From: Candidatus Neomicrothrix sp. UBA814 | GTDB lineage: Bacteria; Actinomycetota; Acidimicrobiia; Acidimicrobiales; Poriferisodalaceae | Reading direction: 5' to 3' | NCBI GenBank assembly: GCA_002296525.1 | Contig: DBIA01000017.1 | Span: 186,001-250,000, forward strand | DNA: 64,000 bases | In this document: positions 47,333 to 55,634 of the stretch, piece by piece | Position numbering within the stretch: position 1 is the stretch's first letter | Layout: the number at the start of each line of letters is the position of its first letter | Made by a program: the position numbers and the translations under genes | The notes under the pieces: generated by a model | What the model was told of the DNA's origin: nothing | The model's input: the letters and a program-made list of their open reading frames with translations, nothing else | Database searches by the model: none

Positions 47333-47800
47333 GTGGAAATCAGCGTCACCGTAAATGGTGCTAACCAGTCAAGTGAAGTCGAGCCCCGAACTTTACTTGT
47401 CTATTACTTACGCGATGAGCTAGGGCTCACAGGCACGAACGTCGGCTGCGACACATCTTCTTGCGGTGCATGCACCGTTCACGTCAACGGAGAGTCAGTG
47501 AAGTCTTGCACGATGCTTGCTGTGCAAGCTGACGGGCAGGAAGTGACAACCATCGAGGGGTTAGCCCCCTCCGCTGACGAGCTACACCCAATGCAGCAAA
47601 GCTTCCAGGATAATCATGGTCTCCAATGCGGCTATTGCACGCCCGGCATGGTCATGGCTGCATGTTCGTTACTAGACGAAAATCCCTCCCCTAGCGAAGC
47701 CGAAGTGCGAGAAGGCCTTGAAGGAAATCTGTGTCGTTGCACTGGCTACCACAACATCGTTAAAGCAGTCTTGGCATGTAGTGGCCAAGACGTGAGTTGA
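47333..47800 (+). CDS. Molybdenum hydroxylase small subunit, 2x[2Fe-2S] (CoxS-like)
   Basis: A 155-residue iron-sulfur subunit of the xanthine oxidase/CO dehydrogenase family. The plant-type cluster is in [15 protein letters not shown] plus the cysteine in VKSCTML. The second cluster is in [20 protein letters not shown] and [13 protein letters not shown]. All eight cysteines are present. It passes electrons from the Mo site to the FAD subunit. It starts at GTG 47333 after a strong ribosome-binding site. The CoxM-like gene follows after 12 nt. No large subunit is encoded nearby. Confidence 0.93.
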   Translation: MEISVTVNGANQSSEVEPRTLLVYYLRDELGLTGTNVGCDTSSCGACTVHVNGESVKSCTMLAVQADGQEVTTIEGLAPSADELHPMQQSFQDNHGLQCGYCTPGMVMAACSLLDENPSPSEAEVREGLEGNLCRCTGYHNIVKAVLACSGQDVS

Positions 47801-47812
47801 AAGGCGAAATAG

Positions 47813-48640
47813 ATGATTCCAGCAGCCTTTGACTATAAAAAAGCTGACTCAGCTGAGGAAGCGATTGCTCTTATCGCTGAACACGGTGATGAAGCAAAGT
47901 TACTTGCGGGAGGACACTCTCTTATCCCAATGATGAAACTGCGGCTTGCAGTTCCGAGTGTGTTGGTAGATATCGCAGGCGTCAATGACTTGAGTTATAT
48001 CGATGACCGCGATGATCACATTGCTATAGGTGCTCTCGCTAAACATCGCAGCCTTGAGACAAGCGATTTGCTTATTGCAGAGTGCCCACTGCTTGCGCAT
48101 GTTGCCAGCAAAGTCGGTGACCCGCAGGTTAGGCATCGTGGAACGATTGGTGGCTCGCTTGCTCATTCCGACCCTGCATCTGACCTTCCTGCGGCAGTCT
48201 TGGCTCTAGGAGGATCACTCGTAGCTAAAGGTCCCAGCGGCGAACGAGAAATCGCTGTGGCAGATTTCTTTACTGGGTATTTTGAATCGGCTCTTTCCGA
48301 AGACGAAATGCTCACCGAGGTCCGAATCCCCAAAGCGCCGGGATCAAGTTGGAACTACCAGAAGTTCAATCGCCGAGCGCAGGATTGGGCAATCGTTGGA
48401 GTCGCAGCGGTAGAGGTCCAAGGAGCAACTCAGGTTTCACTCGTCAATATGGGTTCAACGCCGCTTCGGGCCTCAGCTGTTGAAGCTGCATTGGCGGGAG
48501 GCGCATCGGCAGCCGAGGCAGCGGAAGCCGCAGCTGAAGGCACCGAGCCTCCTACTGATCTAAACGCTTCGCCTGAGTACCGGTCTCATTTAGCTCGGGT
48601 GCTGACCCGAAGAGCTTTAGAAGCCGGTGGGGTTTCTTAG
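47813..48640 (+). CDS. Molybdenum hydroxylase FAD subunit (CoxM-like)
   Basis: A 275-residue FAD-binding protein of the CoxM family. The FAD motifs are LLAGGHSLIPMMKLRLA near residue 30 and HRGTIGGSLAHSDPASDLPAA near residue 103. The C-terminal CO_deh_flav_C domain is present. The order is S then M, not the MSL order of form I CO dehydrogenase. The next gene is an SDR on the other strand, where coxL would be expected. The true substrate is unknown. Confidence 0.93.
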   Translation: MIPAAFDYKKADSAEEAIALIAEHGDEAKLLAGGHSLIPMMKLRLAVPSVLVDIAGVNDLSYIDDRDDHIAIGALAKHRSLETSDLLIAECPLLAHVASKVGDPQVRHRGTIGGSLAHSDPASDLPAAVLALGGSLVAKGPSGEREIAVADFFTGYFESALSEDEMLTEVRIPKAPGSSWNYQKFNRRAQDWAIVGVAAVEVQGATQVSLVNMGSTPLRASAVEAALAGGASAAEAAEAAAEGTEPPTDLNASPEYRSHLARVLTRRALEAGGVS

Positions 48641-48697
48641 CCTAGAGAAATCAACCGACTCGCCTTCTCGTAGGTTGAGGGTCGACATAGCTGTGCC

Positions 48698-49444
48698 TTA
48701 GTCAAGGAGACCGGAGGCTTGTCCTCCGTCGATGAGCAATCCGGTCCCCGTGATGAACTTTGCTTGTTCGGAGCAGAGGAATGCGACTGCAGAACCAAAA
48801 TCGTCTGGATCTCCTGTGATCCGCGCGGGAACAGTAGAAGCCGCGGTTTCTTTGTCCGGGACTATTTTCGCGACCCTGTCAGTCCAATGAGTTCCCGGCT
48901 GCGCCGAGTTGATAGTCACCCCGTCAGCGGCAACCTCTCGAGCGGTGATTTTCAAAAAGCTCGTCAGGCCTGCACGAGCAACTGAACTTGCCATCAGGTA
49001 TTCGATTGGTTGTTTCACTCCGACGCTCGTTATTGCGCAGACCCTGCCCCAACCTCGTTCACGCATAGCGGGAATTGCTGTACGGCACATCTCGATCATT
49101 GCTCTGCAATTCATATCGAACGCAGCCTGATACGCGTCAAGGTCAGTATTTTCGAACGTCCCCGGCGGAGGACCACCTGCGTTAGTTACGAGAATGTCTA
49201 ATTGTCCTAGCTCCGAAGTCGCCTGTTCAACAAAATCGCGTCCTGAACTAGGTGTAGACATATCTGCTTCAAGGGCAATGACATCACCACCGATGGCAGC
49301 TGCAGCTTCTTCAAGTTTCGCGGCATCACGCCCACAAATTGCGACTCGAACTCCCTCCGCAGATAGAGCTTTTGCAGCGCCAAGCCCGAGGCCGGCAGAT
49401 CCCGCTGCGATAGCAGCTGTTCGACCACTGATTCCAAGATCCAT
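48698..49444 (-). CDS. Short-chain dehydrogenase/reductase
   Basis: A 248-residue classical SDR-fold oxidoreductase. The nucleotide loop is AGSAGLGLGAAKALS, the strand-4 motif is LVTNAGGPPPG. At the active site the Ser is in AITSVGVKQPIEYLMASSVARAG, where YLMASSVA takes the place of YxxxK, so the Tyr is present but the Lys position is Ser. The C-terminus FITGTGLLIDGGQASGL is normal. The ATG at 49444 with GGGA before it is chosen over the longer open frame to 49576. It is divergent from the CoxD-like gene and splits the cox-like block into two plus-strand parts. Confidence 0.85.
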   Translation of the reverse strand: MDLGISGRTAAIAAGSAGLGLGAAKALSAEGVRVAICGRDAAKLEEAAAAIGGDVIALEADMSTPSSGRDFVEQATSELGQLDILVTNAGGPPPGTFENTDLDAYQAAFDMNCRAMIEMCRTAIPAMRERGWGRVCAITSVGVKQPIEYLMASSVARAGLTSFLKITAREVAADGVTINSAQPGTHWTDRVAKIVPDKETAASTVPARITGDPDDFGSAVAFLCSEQAKFITGTGLLIDGGQASGLLD

Positions 49445-49554
49445 TGTTATTCCCTTCAAATCCCTGGCGGCAACATATCTCCAAATTGGAGCGTTGTGTC
49501 GAATGAACTGCCAATAGGAGCTAAATCGGTCATATCCCGTATTCTGAAAGACGC

Positions 49555-50460
49555 ATGTTTGAATTTCCCGACTCACCCGCAGCAGTTTCCGCAGCGCTAA
49601 GTGACCACAACTACTTGACTGACGAAGGTCTATCTACAGTGGTCTATTTAGCAATGACGATGGAACGCCCCCTATTCCTTGAGGGCGATGCGGGAGTAGG
49701 AAAGACTGAACTCGCAAAAGTTTTGGCTGCTTGGACCGGGGGAGAGCTCATTCGGCTCCAATGCTATGAAGGTATCGATGCCTCTCAAGCGCTATACGAG
49801 TGGGACTACACCCGCCAACTACTGCATCTCAGGACAGCCGAAGCTTTAGGAAGAGCCGAAAGTGATTCGCTGGCTGTTGAAGACGAGTTGTACTCCGACC
49901 GTTTCCTCATCCGTCGCCCGTTACTCCAGGCCATCGATTACAGCGGGGATCACAGCCCGGTGCTTCTGATTGATGAGGTCGACCGAGCAGACGATGAATT
50001 CGAGGCCTTCTTGCTGGAGGTTCTGTCAGACCACTCAGTCACGATCCCTGAACTAGGAACTTTAGGTCGGGGAAAAGCACCCCTTGTTGTTGTGACATCG
50101 AATCGAACGCGAGATGTACACGATGCGCTTAAAAGACGTTGCCTGTATCACTGGGTCAACCATCCGGACCTTGAACGCGAAATCGAGATCATTCGCCTTA
50201 AATCACCAGAGGCCGACGCGGCGCTGGCGCGTCAGGTAGCGCTGGCAGTTCAGGCGATGAGAGGTATGGGTTTGTATAAACCGCCAGGAGTCGCCGAAAC
50301 CATTGATTGGTCAACTGCGTTGGGGAAACTAGGAGAGTCAATACTGACCGAAGAGACCATCACGGCAACATTGGGCACCGTGTTGAAATACCGAGAAGAC
50401 CAAGAGCGCGTTTCAGGTCAGGGAATAGAAATGATCATGGCTGCTGCGGCAAATGGATGA
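49555..50460 (+). CDS. MoxR-type AAA+ ATPase (CoxD-like)
   Basis: A 301-residue AAA+ ATPase. Walker A is EGDAGVGKTELAKVL near residue 42, Walker B is PVLLIDEVDRADDEFEAFLLE, and sensor 1 is VVTSNRTRDVHDALKRRC. In CO dehydrogenase clusters CoxD acts with CoxE in building or sulfurating the Mo-Cu site. Here the adjacent VWA gene overlaps it by 8 nt, so the two are surely a functional pair. The ATG at 49555 is used. Confidence 0.9.
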   Translation: MFEFPDSPAAVSAALSDHNYLTDEGLSTVVYLAMTMERPLFLEGDAGVGKTELAKVLAAWTGGELIRLQCYEGIDASQALYEWDYTRQLLHLRTAEALGRAESDSLAVEDELYSDRFLIRRPLLQAIDYSGDHSPVLLIDEVDRADDEFEAFLLEVLSDHSVTIPELGTLGRGKAPLVVVTSNRTRDVHDALKRRCLYHWVNHPDLEREIEIIRLKSPEADAALARQVALAVQAMRGMGLYKPPGVAETIDWSTALGKLGESILTEETITATLGTVLKYREDQERVSGQGIEMIMAAAANG

Positions 50461-51589
50461 AATTCCTGATGAAGAACTGATCTCCGACCCGGCGAGAATC
50501 GCGGCCGGGTTTAGCCAGTTGTTGCGCGGGCTGGGTCTAGAAGTCCCGTTGAGCAGAGTGATGTCATTCGTACAAGCCCTGGGTCGGTTGGGTTTAAGCG
50601 AACGCCACTCCGTCTACTGGGCTGGACGAGCCACCTTGATTTCTGATCCCGAAGACGTCGGACTGTATGACCGCGCTTTTGAAGTTTTCTGGGAAGGAAA
50701 ACGGCCCTCAGGCCTCGACGTAGAGCTTCCGTCAATTTCGGTGTCGATTGCTATAGACAGCGACGAAGAAGCAGCTGAAGTTGAACCTGAGATTACTGAT
50801 GATCACGGGCCGACCCTTCAACTCCGATACAGTCCCGCTGAAACGCTTAGGGACAAAGACTTCGCCGAATGCGATGAGCAAGAACTAGACGAACTCAGGC
50901 GTTTGATGGGGACCCTTCGGTTCACCTCGAGTCTGCGCCCATCGCGACGACGGTTACCTACCAAATATCAGACACGGCACCCAGATATGCGAAGAACCCT
51001 TAGGAGCGCGATATCGATGGGTGGAGAACCTATACATAGAACCTATGTTCAAAGAGATCGACGACCACGCCGTCTGGTGTTGCTAATCGATGTTTCAGGC
51101 TCGATGGAGCCATACGCCCGAGCTCTAATTAGATTCGCTCATGCAACGGTAGTCGGAAGAACACGAGTGGAAGCCTTTGCAATTGGTACCCGACTAACGC
51201 GAATCACCAAGGAACTCTCCTCGCGAGACCCTGACGCTGCTCTTCGGGCCGCATCAGGAGCTGTCGCTGACTGGTCGGGAGGAACGCGGCTCGGCGCGAC
51301 CCTCAAAGAATTTAATGAACTTTGGGGTCTAAGGGGAATGGCCAGAGGAGCGATAGTCGTGCTCTTATCTGACGGCTGGGACCGGGGTGAACCAGAGCTC
51401 CTTGGCGAACAGATGCAGCGCTTGCATCGGGTAAGTCACCGACAGGTTTGGGTCAATCCCCTCAAACACACACCTGGCTACGCGCCACTTGCAGGTGGAA
51501 TGGCCGCCGCTTTGCCGCATACGGATGATTTCATTGAAGGACACTCTTTCGAATCTTTAGAACGACTAGCGGAAGCCGTATCGGCCTAA
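50453..51589 (+). CDS. VWA-domain protein (CoxE-like)
   Basis: A 378-residue protein of the CoxE family. The N-terminal half is helical and acidic. The C-terminal VWA domain begins RRLVLLIDVSGSMEPYARAL with the DxSxS metal site, followed by GGTRLGATLKEF and VVLLSDGWDRGEPELL. It is the expected partner of the MoxR ATPase encoded immediately upstream. It starts at ATG 50453 inside the end of that gene. Confidence 0.9.
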   Translation: MDEIPDEELISDPARIAAGFSQLLRGLGLEVPLSRVMSFVQALGRLGLSERHSVYWAGRATLISDPEDVGLYDRAFEVFWEGKRPSGLDVELPSISVSIAIDSDEEAAEVEPEITDDHGPTLQLRYSPAETLRDKDFAECDEQELDELRRLMGTLRFTSSLRPSRRRLPTKYQTRHPDMRRTLRSAISMGGEPIHRTYVQRDRRPRRLVLLIDVSGSMEPYARALIRFAHATVVGRTRVEAFAIGTRLTRITKELSSRDPDAALRAASGAVADWSGGTRLGATLKEFNELWGLRGMARGAIVVLLSDGWDRGEPELLGEQMQRLHRVSHRQVWVNPLKHTPGYAPLAGGMAAALPHTDDFIEGHSFESLERLAEAVSA

Positions 51590-51607
51590 ACGTGGGAGCA
51601 TTGCGGT

Positions 51608-51925
51608 ATGGATGAGATTTTCGACGACATCGAGCGCTGGCTCACCAAAGGACAAAAGGTAGCTGTTGCCCGAGTGGTAGACATCGAGGGGAGCGGTCCG
51701 AGAGATCCCGGTGCTGCAATGGCGGTCAATGAGGTCGGTGAAGTGGCCGGCTCAGTATCGGGGGGTTGCGTTGAAGGAGCTGTCGTCGGTGAAGCAATCG
51801 AACTCCTAGAAGGACGTAGAACGGCAGGAATTACCACGTTCGGCTACAGCGATGACGAAGCCTTTGCAGTGGGATTGACTTGTGGTGGAACTATCCACCT
51901 CTTCATTGAGGAACTCAATTGGTAA
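51608..51925 (+). CDS. XdhC/CoxI-type protein, N-terminal domain on its own
   Basis: A 105-residue protein equal to the XdhC_CoxI N-terminal domain. It has VARVVDIEGSGPRDPGAAMAV, GSVSGGCVEGAVVGEA with the conserved Cys, and LTCGGTIHLFIE with the second Cys. In larger XdhC proteins this is joined to a Rossmann domain; here that domain is the next gene, which starts 7 nt before this one stops. The family binds molybdenum cofactor and helps insert its sulfurated form. Confidence 0.88.
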   Translation: MDEIFDDIERWLTKGQKVAVARVVDIEGSGPRDPGAAMAVNEVGEVAGSVSGGCVEGAVVGEAIELLEGRRTAGITTFGYSDDEAFAVGLTCGGTIHLFIEELNW

Positions 51926-52704
51926 CACCAATCTACGAACGATTTCGAGACTCAATCCGCGCTGAAATTCCGGTTGCTCTCGCGACGCTCATTGAAGGAC
52001 CGAATCTTGGAGCGAAGCTTCTTGTAGAAGAATCAGGATTTTCGCTCGGCAGCCTCGGGGGAGAAGAGTTAGACCGAGTTGTGGAACGCGATGCAATAGC
52101 CATGCTCGAAGCAGGCACAAGCGAAGTCCGCCACTATGGATCCCATGGGGAAGCTCGTCAACACGACTTAAGCGTGTTTATCGAATGTCATTCTCGTCGC
52201 CCCCACCTGGTGATCTTCGGAGCTGTTGACTTCACTCGTGCCTTGGCTAGCCAGGGAAAACTGCTTGGCTTTCGAGTGACCGTATGCGACGCAAGGGAAG
52301 TCTTTGCAACCCGTCGCCGTTTCCCGATGGCAGATGAAGTTGTTGTGGACTGGCCTGATCGTTTATTGGCTCGTATCGGCAACGACCTGGGCCCTAGAGA
52401 CGCAGTGTGTGTCTTAACCCACGATGCAAAATTCGACGTTCCGGCAATTATGGGGTCATTACCAACACGCGTGGGTTATCTCGGTGCCATGGGATCGCGT
52501 CAAACGCACGAAAAGAGGCTCGAAAGACTTCTAGAGGAAGGGGTCACAGCTGAAGAGCTAAAACGAGTTAAATCGCCCATTGGCTTAGATATCGGGGGCA
52601 GAACACCTGAGGAAACAGCGGTGTCAATCGTCGCGGAGATCATCGCGTTGCGAACAGGTCGTAACGCCCCAAGCTTGAGTGAGGCCAAAGGTTCGATTCA
52701 CTGA
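51919..52704 (+). CDS. XdhC-type protein, Rossmann domain on its own (CoxF-like)
   Basis: A 261-residue protein carrying the XdhC C-terminal Rossmann domain (HLVIFGAVDFTRALASQGK, VTVCDAREVFATRRRFP, VLTHDAKFDVPAI, YLGAMGSRQTHEKR) and ending PIGLDIGGRTPEETAVSI. Its first 90 residues resemble another, divergent XdhC N-terminal part. The start is TTG 51919, overlapping the previous gene. Together the two genes cover one full Moco-loading chaperone. Confidence 0.85.
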   Translation: MVTPIYERFRDSIRAEIPVALATLIEGPNLGAKLLVEESGFSLGSLGGEELDRVVERDAIAMLEAGTSEVRHYGSHGEARQHDLSVFIECHSRRPHLVIFGAVDFTRALASQGKLLGFRVTVCDAREVFATRRRFPMADEVVVDWPDRLLARIGNDLGPRDAVCVLTHDAKFDVPAIMGSLPTRVGYLGAMGSRQTHEKRLERLLEEGVTAEELKRVKSPIGLDIGGRTPEETAVSIVAEIIALRTGRNAPSLSEAKGSIH

Positions 52705-52738
52705 GCCAATTTGCTCAGCGCCCACTAACTTTCTGTTT

Positions 52739-53905
52739 ATGAACTTTTCCGCATCTGAAGATCATGAAGCTATCCGAGAGGGTGTCAGACGTGTTTGCGC
52801 ACAGTTCCCCGACGAATACTGGCGAGAAAAAGATGAACAACACGAATTCCCATGGGATTTCTACCAAGCGATGGCGGATGGAGGATGGGTAGGCATTGCC
52901 ATACCGGAGGAATTCGGAGGCGGCGGCCAAGGTATTACCGAAGCTTCGATAGTCCTAGAAGAAGTTGCGGCTAGCGGCGCCGCGATGAATGGATGCTCGG
53001 CAATCCACCTATCTATCTTCGGCATGGAACCCGTCCGCAAATATGGTTCTCCCGAGTTAGCAAACGAAATACTCCCCAAAGTTGCCGACGGTTCACTTCA
53101 CGCAGCTTTTGGCGTGACAGAACCCGATGCTGGAACTGATACCACTTCGATTAGAACTCGAGCTGAGCGAGATGGAGATGAATACGTCATAACTGGCGCG
53201 AAAGTTTGGACCACAAAAGCTCCCTACTGCGACGTTTGCTTACTGCTTGTTCGAACTACCCCCAAAGAGCTTTGTGACGGGCCGACGCAAGGAATGACAC
53301 TCCTGCTTGTCGACCTCAAGGACCCAAGCGTTGATATAACGCCGATTCCTAAAGTTGGGCGAAACGCCGTTGTGTCATGTGAAGTTCGCTACGACGGTTT
53401 GCGAGTGCCGGTTAGTCGCAGGGTAGGTGAGGAAGGCGAAGGCTTCCGATACATCCTGGACGGTTTGAATCCGGAACGAATTCTCATCTCCGCAGAAGCT
53501 CTCGGAATAGGTAGGGCAGCGCTGAGAAAAGCCGTTGACTATGCCAATGATCGGGTGATATTCGGTCGACCCATTGGCCAGAACCAAGGCTTAGCGTTCC
53601 CTCTTGCCGATAGCCACGCGCGACTTCACGCAGCCGAACTCGTAATTAGAGAAGCTTCATGGCGCTACGACAGCGGTCTAGATTGCGGCGCTCAGGCGAA
53701 CCTCGCGAAATATTTAGCGTCCGAAGCGGCATTCGAATGTGCGGACCGGGCAATGCAGACCCACGGCGGGTTTGGCTATGCGAAAGAATACGACGTCGAG
53801 CGATACTGGCGCGAAAGCCGGCTTATGAAAATCGCTCCTGTAAGCCAAGAAATGGTGCTGAACTACGTCTCGAACAAAGTTCTTGGCTTGCCCCGCTCAT
53901 ACTGA
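52739..53905 (+). CDS. Acyl-CoA dehydrogenase family protein
   Basis: A 388-residue flavoprotein with AAFGVTEPDAGTDTTSIRT, ITGAKVWTTKA, YANDRVIFGRPIGQNQ and MQTHGGFGYAKEYDVERYWRE. At the place of the usual catalytic Glu near the C-terminus (YEGT in medium-chain enzymes) it reads KIAPVSQE. The base may instead be the Glu in GLNPERILIS, as in isovaleryl-CoA dehydrogenase. The ATG at 52739 is used. Its place inside a molybdo-hydroxylase accessory block suggests that the block works on an acyl-CoA substrate rather than on CO. Confidence 0.88.
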   Translation: MNFSASEDHEAIREGVRRVCAQFPDEYWREKDEQHEFPWDFYQAMADGGWVGIAIPEEFGGGGQGITEASIVLEEVAASGAAMNGCSAIHLSIFGMEPVRKYGSPELANEILPKVADGSLHAAFGVTEPDAGTDTTSIRTRAERDGDEYVITGAKVWTTKAPYCDVCLLLVRTTPKELCDGPTQGMTLLLVDLKDPSVDITPIPKVGRNAVVSCEVRYDGLRVPVSRRVGEEGEGFRYILDGLNPERILISAEALGIGRAALRKAVDYANDRVIFGRPIGQNQGLAFPLADSHARLHAAELVIREASWRYDSGLDCGAQANLAKYLASEAAFECADRAMQTHGGFGYAKEYDVERYWRESRLMKIAPVSQEMVLNYVSNKVLGLPRSY

Positions 53906-53909
53906 TTCC

Positions 53910-54473
53910 GTGAAAGTAGCAGGCGTTCTACTCGCGGCCGGAACTGGATCGCGATTCAAGGACCCCAAACACAAGCTTCTCGCGGATCTGCATGGCGAAC
54001 CACTAGTGACCCACGCCGCTCGATCGATGACACAGTCGAATATGGATGGATACGCGGTTGTTACCGGAGCAGTTGAGTTGAGTAACGCTCTAGCCCAGTT
54101 TTCGGAACTAAAAATTATTGAAAATCCCGAATTTGATCAAGGGATTGCGACATCTCTCAAGGCTGCTACCGCCTGGGCCCTGGTCCATGACTTCGACGCG
54201 TTGGTAGTCGGATTAGGGGATCAGCCAGGGGTGCTGAGTTCTGCTTGGGGTCTCCTGGCGCAGACAAGTTCGCCCATAGCGGTTGCTACCTACGACGGAA
54301 AACGAGGAAATCCAGTGCGTTTAGAAAAGTCTGTTTGGTCCTCACTTCCTTCCATAGGAGATGAGGGGGCTCGAGTTTTGGTCCGTGCTAGGCCGGACTT
54401 GGTTGAGCAGGTAGCCTGCGAGGGCTCTTCTGATGACGTAGATACTGTGGAGGATCTCGGACAATGGAATTGA
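53910..54473 (+). CDS. MocA-type molybdenum cofactor cytidylyltransferase-like protein
   Basis: A 187-residue nucleotidyltransferase of the MobA/MocA/YgfJ family. The N-terminal loop is VLLAAGTGSRFKDPKHKLLA and the metal Asp is in VVGLGDQPGVLS. MocA makes the cytosine-dinucleotide form of Moco used by xanthine oxidase and CO dehydrogenase enzymes. The GTG at 53910 lies 4 nt after the previous stop. The 3' end overlaps coxG by 10 nt. Confidence 0.85.
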   Translation: MKVAGVLLAAGTGSRFKDPKHKLLADLHGEPLVTHAARSMTQSNMDGYAVVTGAVELSNALAQFSELKIIENPEFDQGIATSLKAATAWALVHDFDALVVGLGDQPGVLSSAWGLLAQTSSPIAVATYDGKRGNPVRLEKSVWSSLPSIGDEGARVLVRARPDLVEQVACEGSSDDVDTVEDLGQWN

Positions 54474-55126
54474 AAAACGAATTCCGAGTGGGTGTTCCTA
54501 TCGAACGAGCCTGGGCGACACTCACAGATGTTGAGTACATAGCTCCCTGTATGCCAGGAGCCCAACTCACGGAAATTGACGGCGAAGAATTTAAGGGCCA
54601 AGTCAAGGTCAAAGTAGGGCCGATTACGGCTCAATATAAAGGCGTCGCTAAGTTCAAAGAAAAGAACGAAAGCGACTACCGAGTAGTCCTTGATGCGAGC
54701 GGTCGTGACACACGTGGAGCTGGAAACGCTGCTGCTGAAGTCACAGCGGAGATGACAGAAGATGGTGACGGCACAAAAATCGTCATTACGACTGAACTTA
54801 AAGTAACAGGGAAGGTTGCTCAGTTCGGTAGGGGCGTCATGGCTGACGTTTCTGAAAAACTCATTGGACAATTTGTTGAGAGTCTCGAACAGAAACTGCT
54901 CGAATCATCTCCCGCTAGCGAAGATCAGGAAACAAAAACTGAAGTAGCAGAATCGCCCTCCGGCGGTGAAACCGAAACGACTGAAACTGGTCCACGAAAG
55001 ATAGACATGCCGGAACCGGAACCCGTTGATTTACTCGATACCGCAGGTGCACCTTTATTCAAACGATTCGGCCCCTTTGCTCTCGTAGCGTTGGTGTTAG
55101 TTCTGCTGCGTCGCCGCAAACGATAA
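54464..55126 (+). CDS. CoxG-like SRPBCC protein with C-terminal membrane anchor
   Basis: A 220-residue protein. The SRPBCC domain (about 1-145) has VGVPIERAWATLTDVEYIAPC and MPGAQLTEIDGEEFKGQVKVK. An acidic low-complexity linker follows, then a C-terminal hydrophobic helix FGPFALVALVLVLL capped by RRRKR. CoxG attaches CO dehydrogenase to the membrane. The anchor helix makes this form well suited for that. It ends the cox-like block; DUF501 begins 16 nt later. Confidence 0.9.
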   Translation: MELKNEFRVGVPIERAWATLTDVEYIAPCMPGAQLTEIDGEEFKGQVKVKVGPITAQYKGVAKFKEKNESDYRVVLDASGRDTRGAGNAAAEVTAEMTEDGDGTKIVITTELKVTGKVAQFGRGVMADVSEKLIGQFVESLEQKLLESSPASEDQETKTEVAESPSGGETETTETGPRKIDMPEPEPVDLLDTAGAPLFKRFGPFALVALVLVLLRRRKR

Positions 55127-55142
55127 GAACGAAACCTACGTC

Positions 55143-55634
55143 ATGGTCATTGACGCTGCGAAAGTATCTGCGATCGACTGCCCGACTGCCCAAGAAGTCG
55201 ACAAGGTCGCCGCGTTATTGGGCCGCTCCCCAGAAGGCGGCTTCGAGGTAGTGGTGGTGAACAGCGCGGGCGAACCCGTTGTCATTCGCAATGGGCCGAT
55301 TATGGACAACGGCCGACCAATGCCAACTCGCTACTGGTTGGTCGACCGTGAGTTGTGTCGCCTAGTAGCCCGGTTAGAAGGAGATGGCGGAGTTAAAGCT
55401 GCTGAAGAAGCGGTGGATTGGACCGACCTTGAAAGGGCTCATGCGCGCTATGCCGAGGAGCGCGACTTCCACATTCCTTCTGACCATGAAGGGCCTCGAC
55501 CTCAGGGTGGAGTTGGAGGCACGCGCAAGGGGGTCAAATGTCTACACACTCATCTCGCCAACCATTTGGTTACCGGCGATGACCCCGTTGGGGCATGGGT
55601 AGTACAACAATTAGAAGCGACTCGCCTTGTCTAA
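55143..55634 (+). CDS. DUF501 protein
   Basis: A 163-residue protein with the family core GFEVVVVNSAGEPVVIRNGP, TRYWLVDRELCRLVARLE and GGVGGTRKGVKCLHTHLANH, then GDDPVGAWV. Function unknown. In actinobacteria it is normally encoded between ftsB and ppx; the ppx partner is here (8-nt overlap) but ftsB is not adjacent. The ATG at 55143 is used. Confidence 0.9.
   Translation: MVIDAAKVSAIDCPTAQEVDKVAALLGRSPEGGFEVVVVNSAGEPVVIRNGPIMDNGRPMPTRYWLVDRELCRLVARLEGDGGVKAAEEAVDWTDLERAHARYAEERDFHIPSDHEGPRPQGGVGGTRKGVKCLHTHLANHLVTGDDPVGAWVVQQLEATRLV

Noticed and set aside
48651..48678. TCAACC...GGTTGA hairpin after the CoxM-like gene as terminator
   Set aside because: The stem is only six pairs with a 16-nt loop and no T-run, so it is too weak to call.
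54290..54871. 193-residue minus-strand frame across the MocA-like and coxG genes
   Set aside because: It is antisense to two recognisable proteins and crosses their junction; no signal, motif or ribosome-binding site was seen.
47333..55126. A functional form I CO dehydrogenase operon
   Set aside because: The large subunit with its active-site motif is absent and the subunit order is not MSL, so CO oxidation cannot be claimed from this window.
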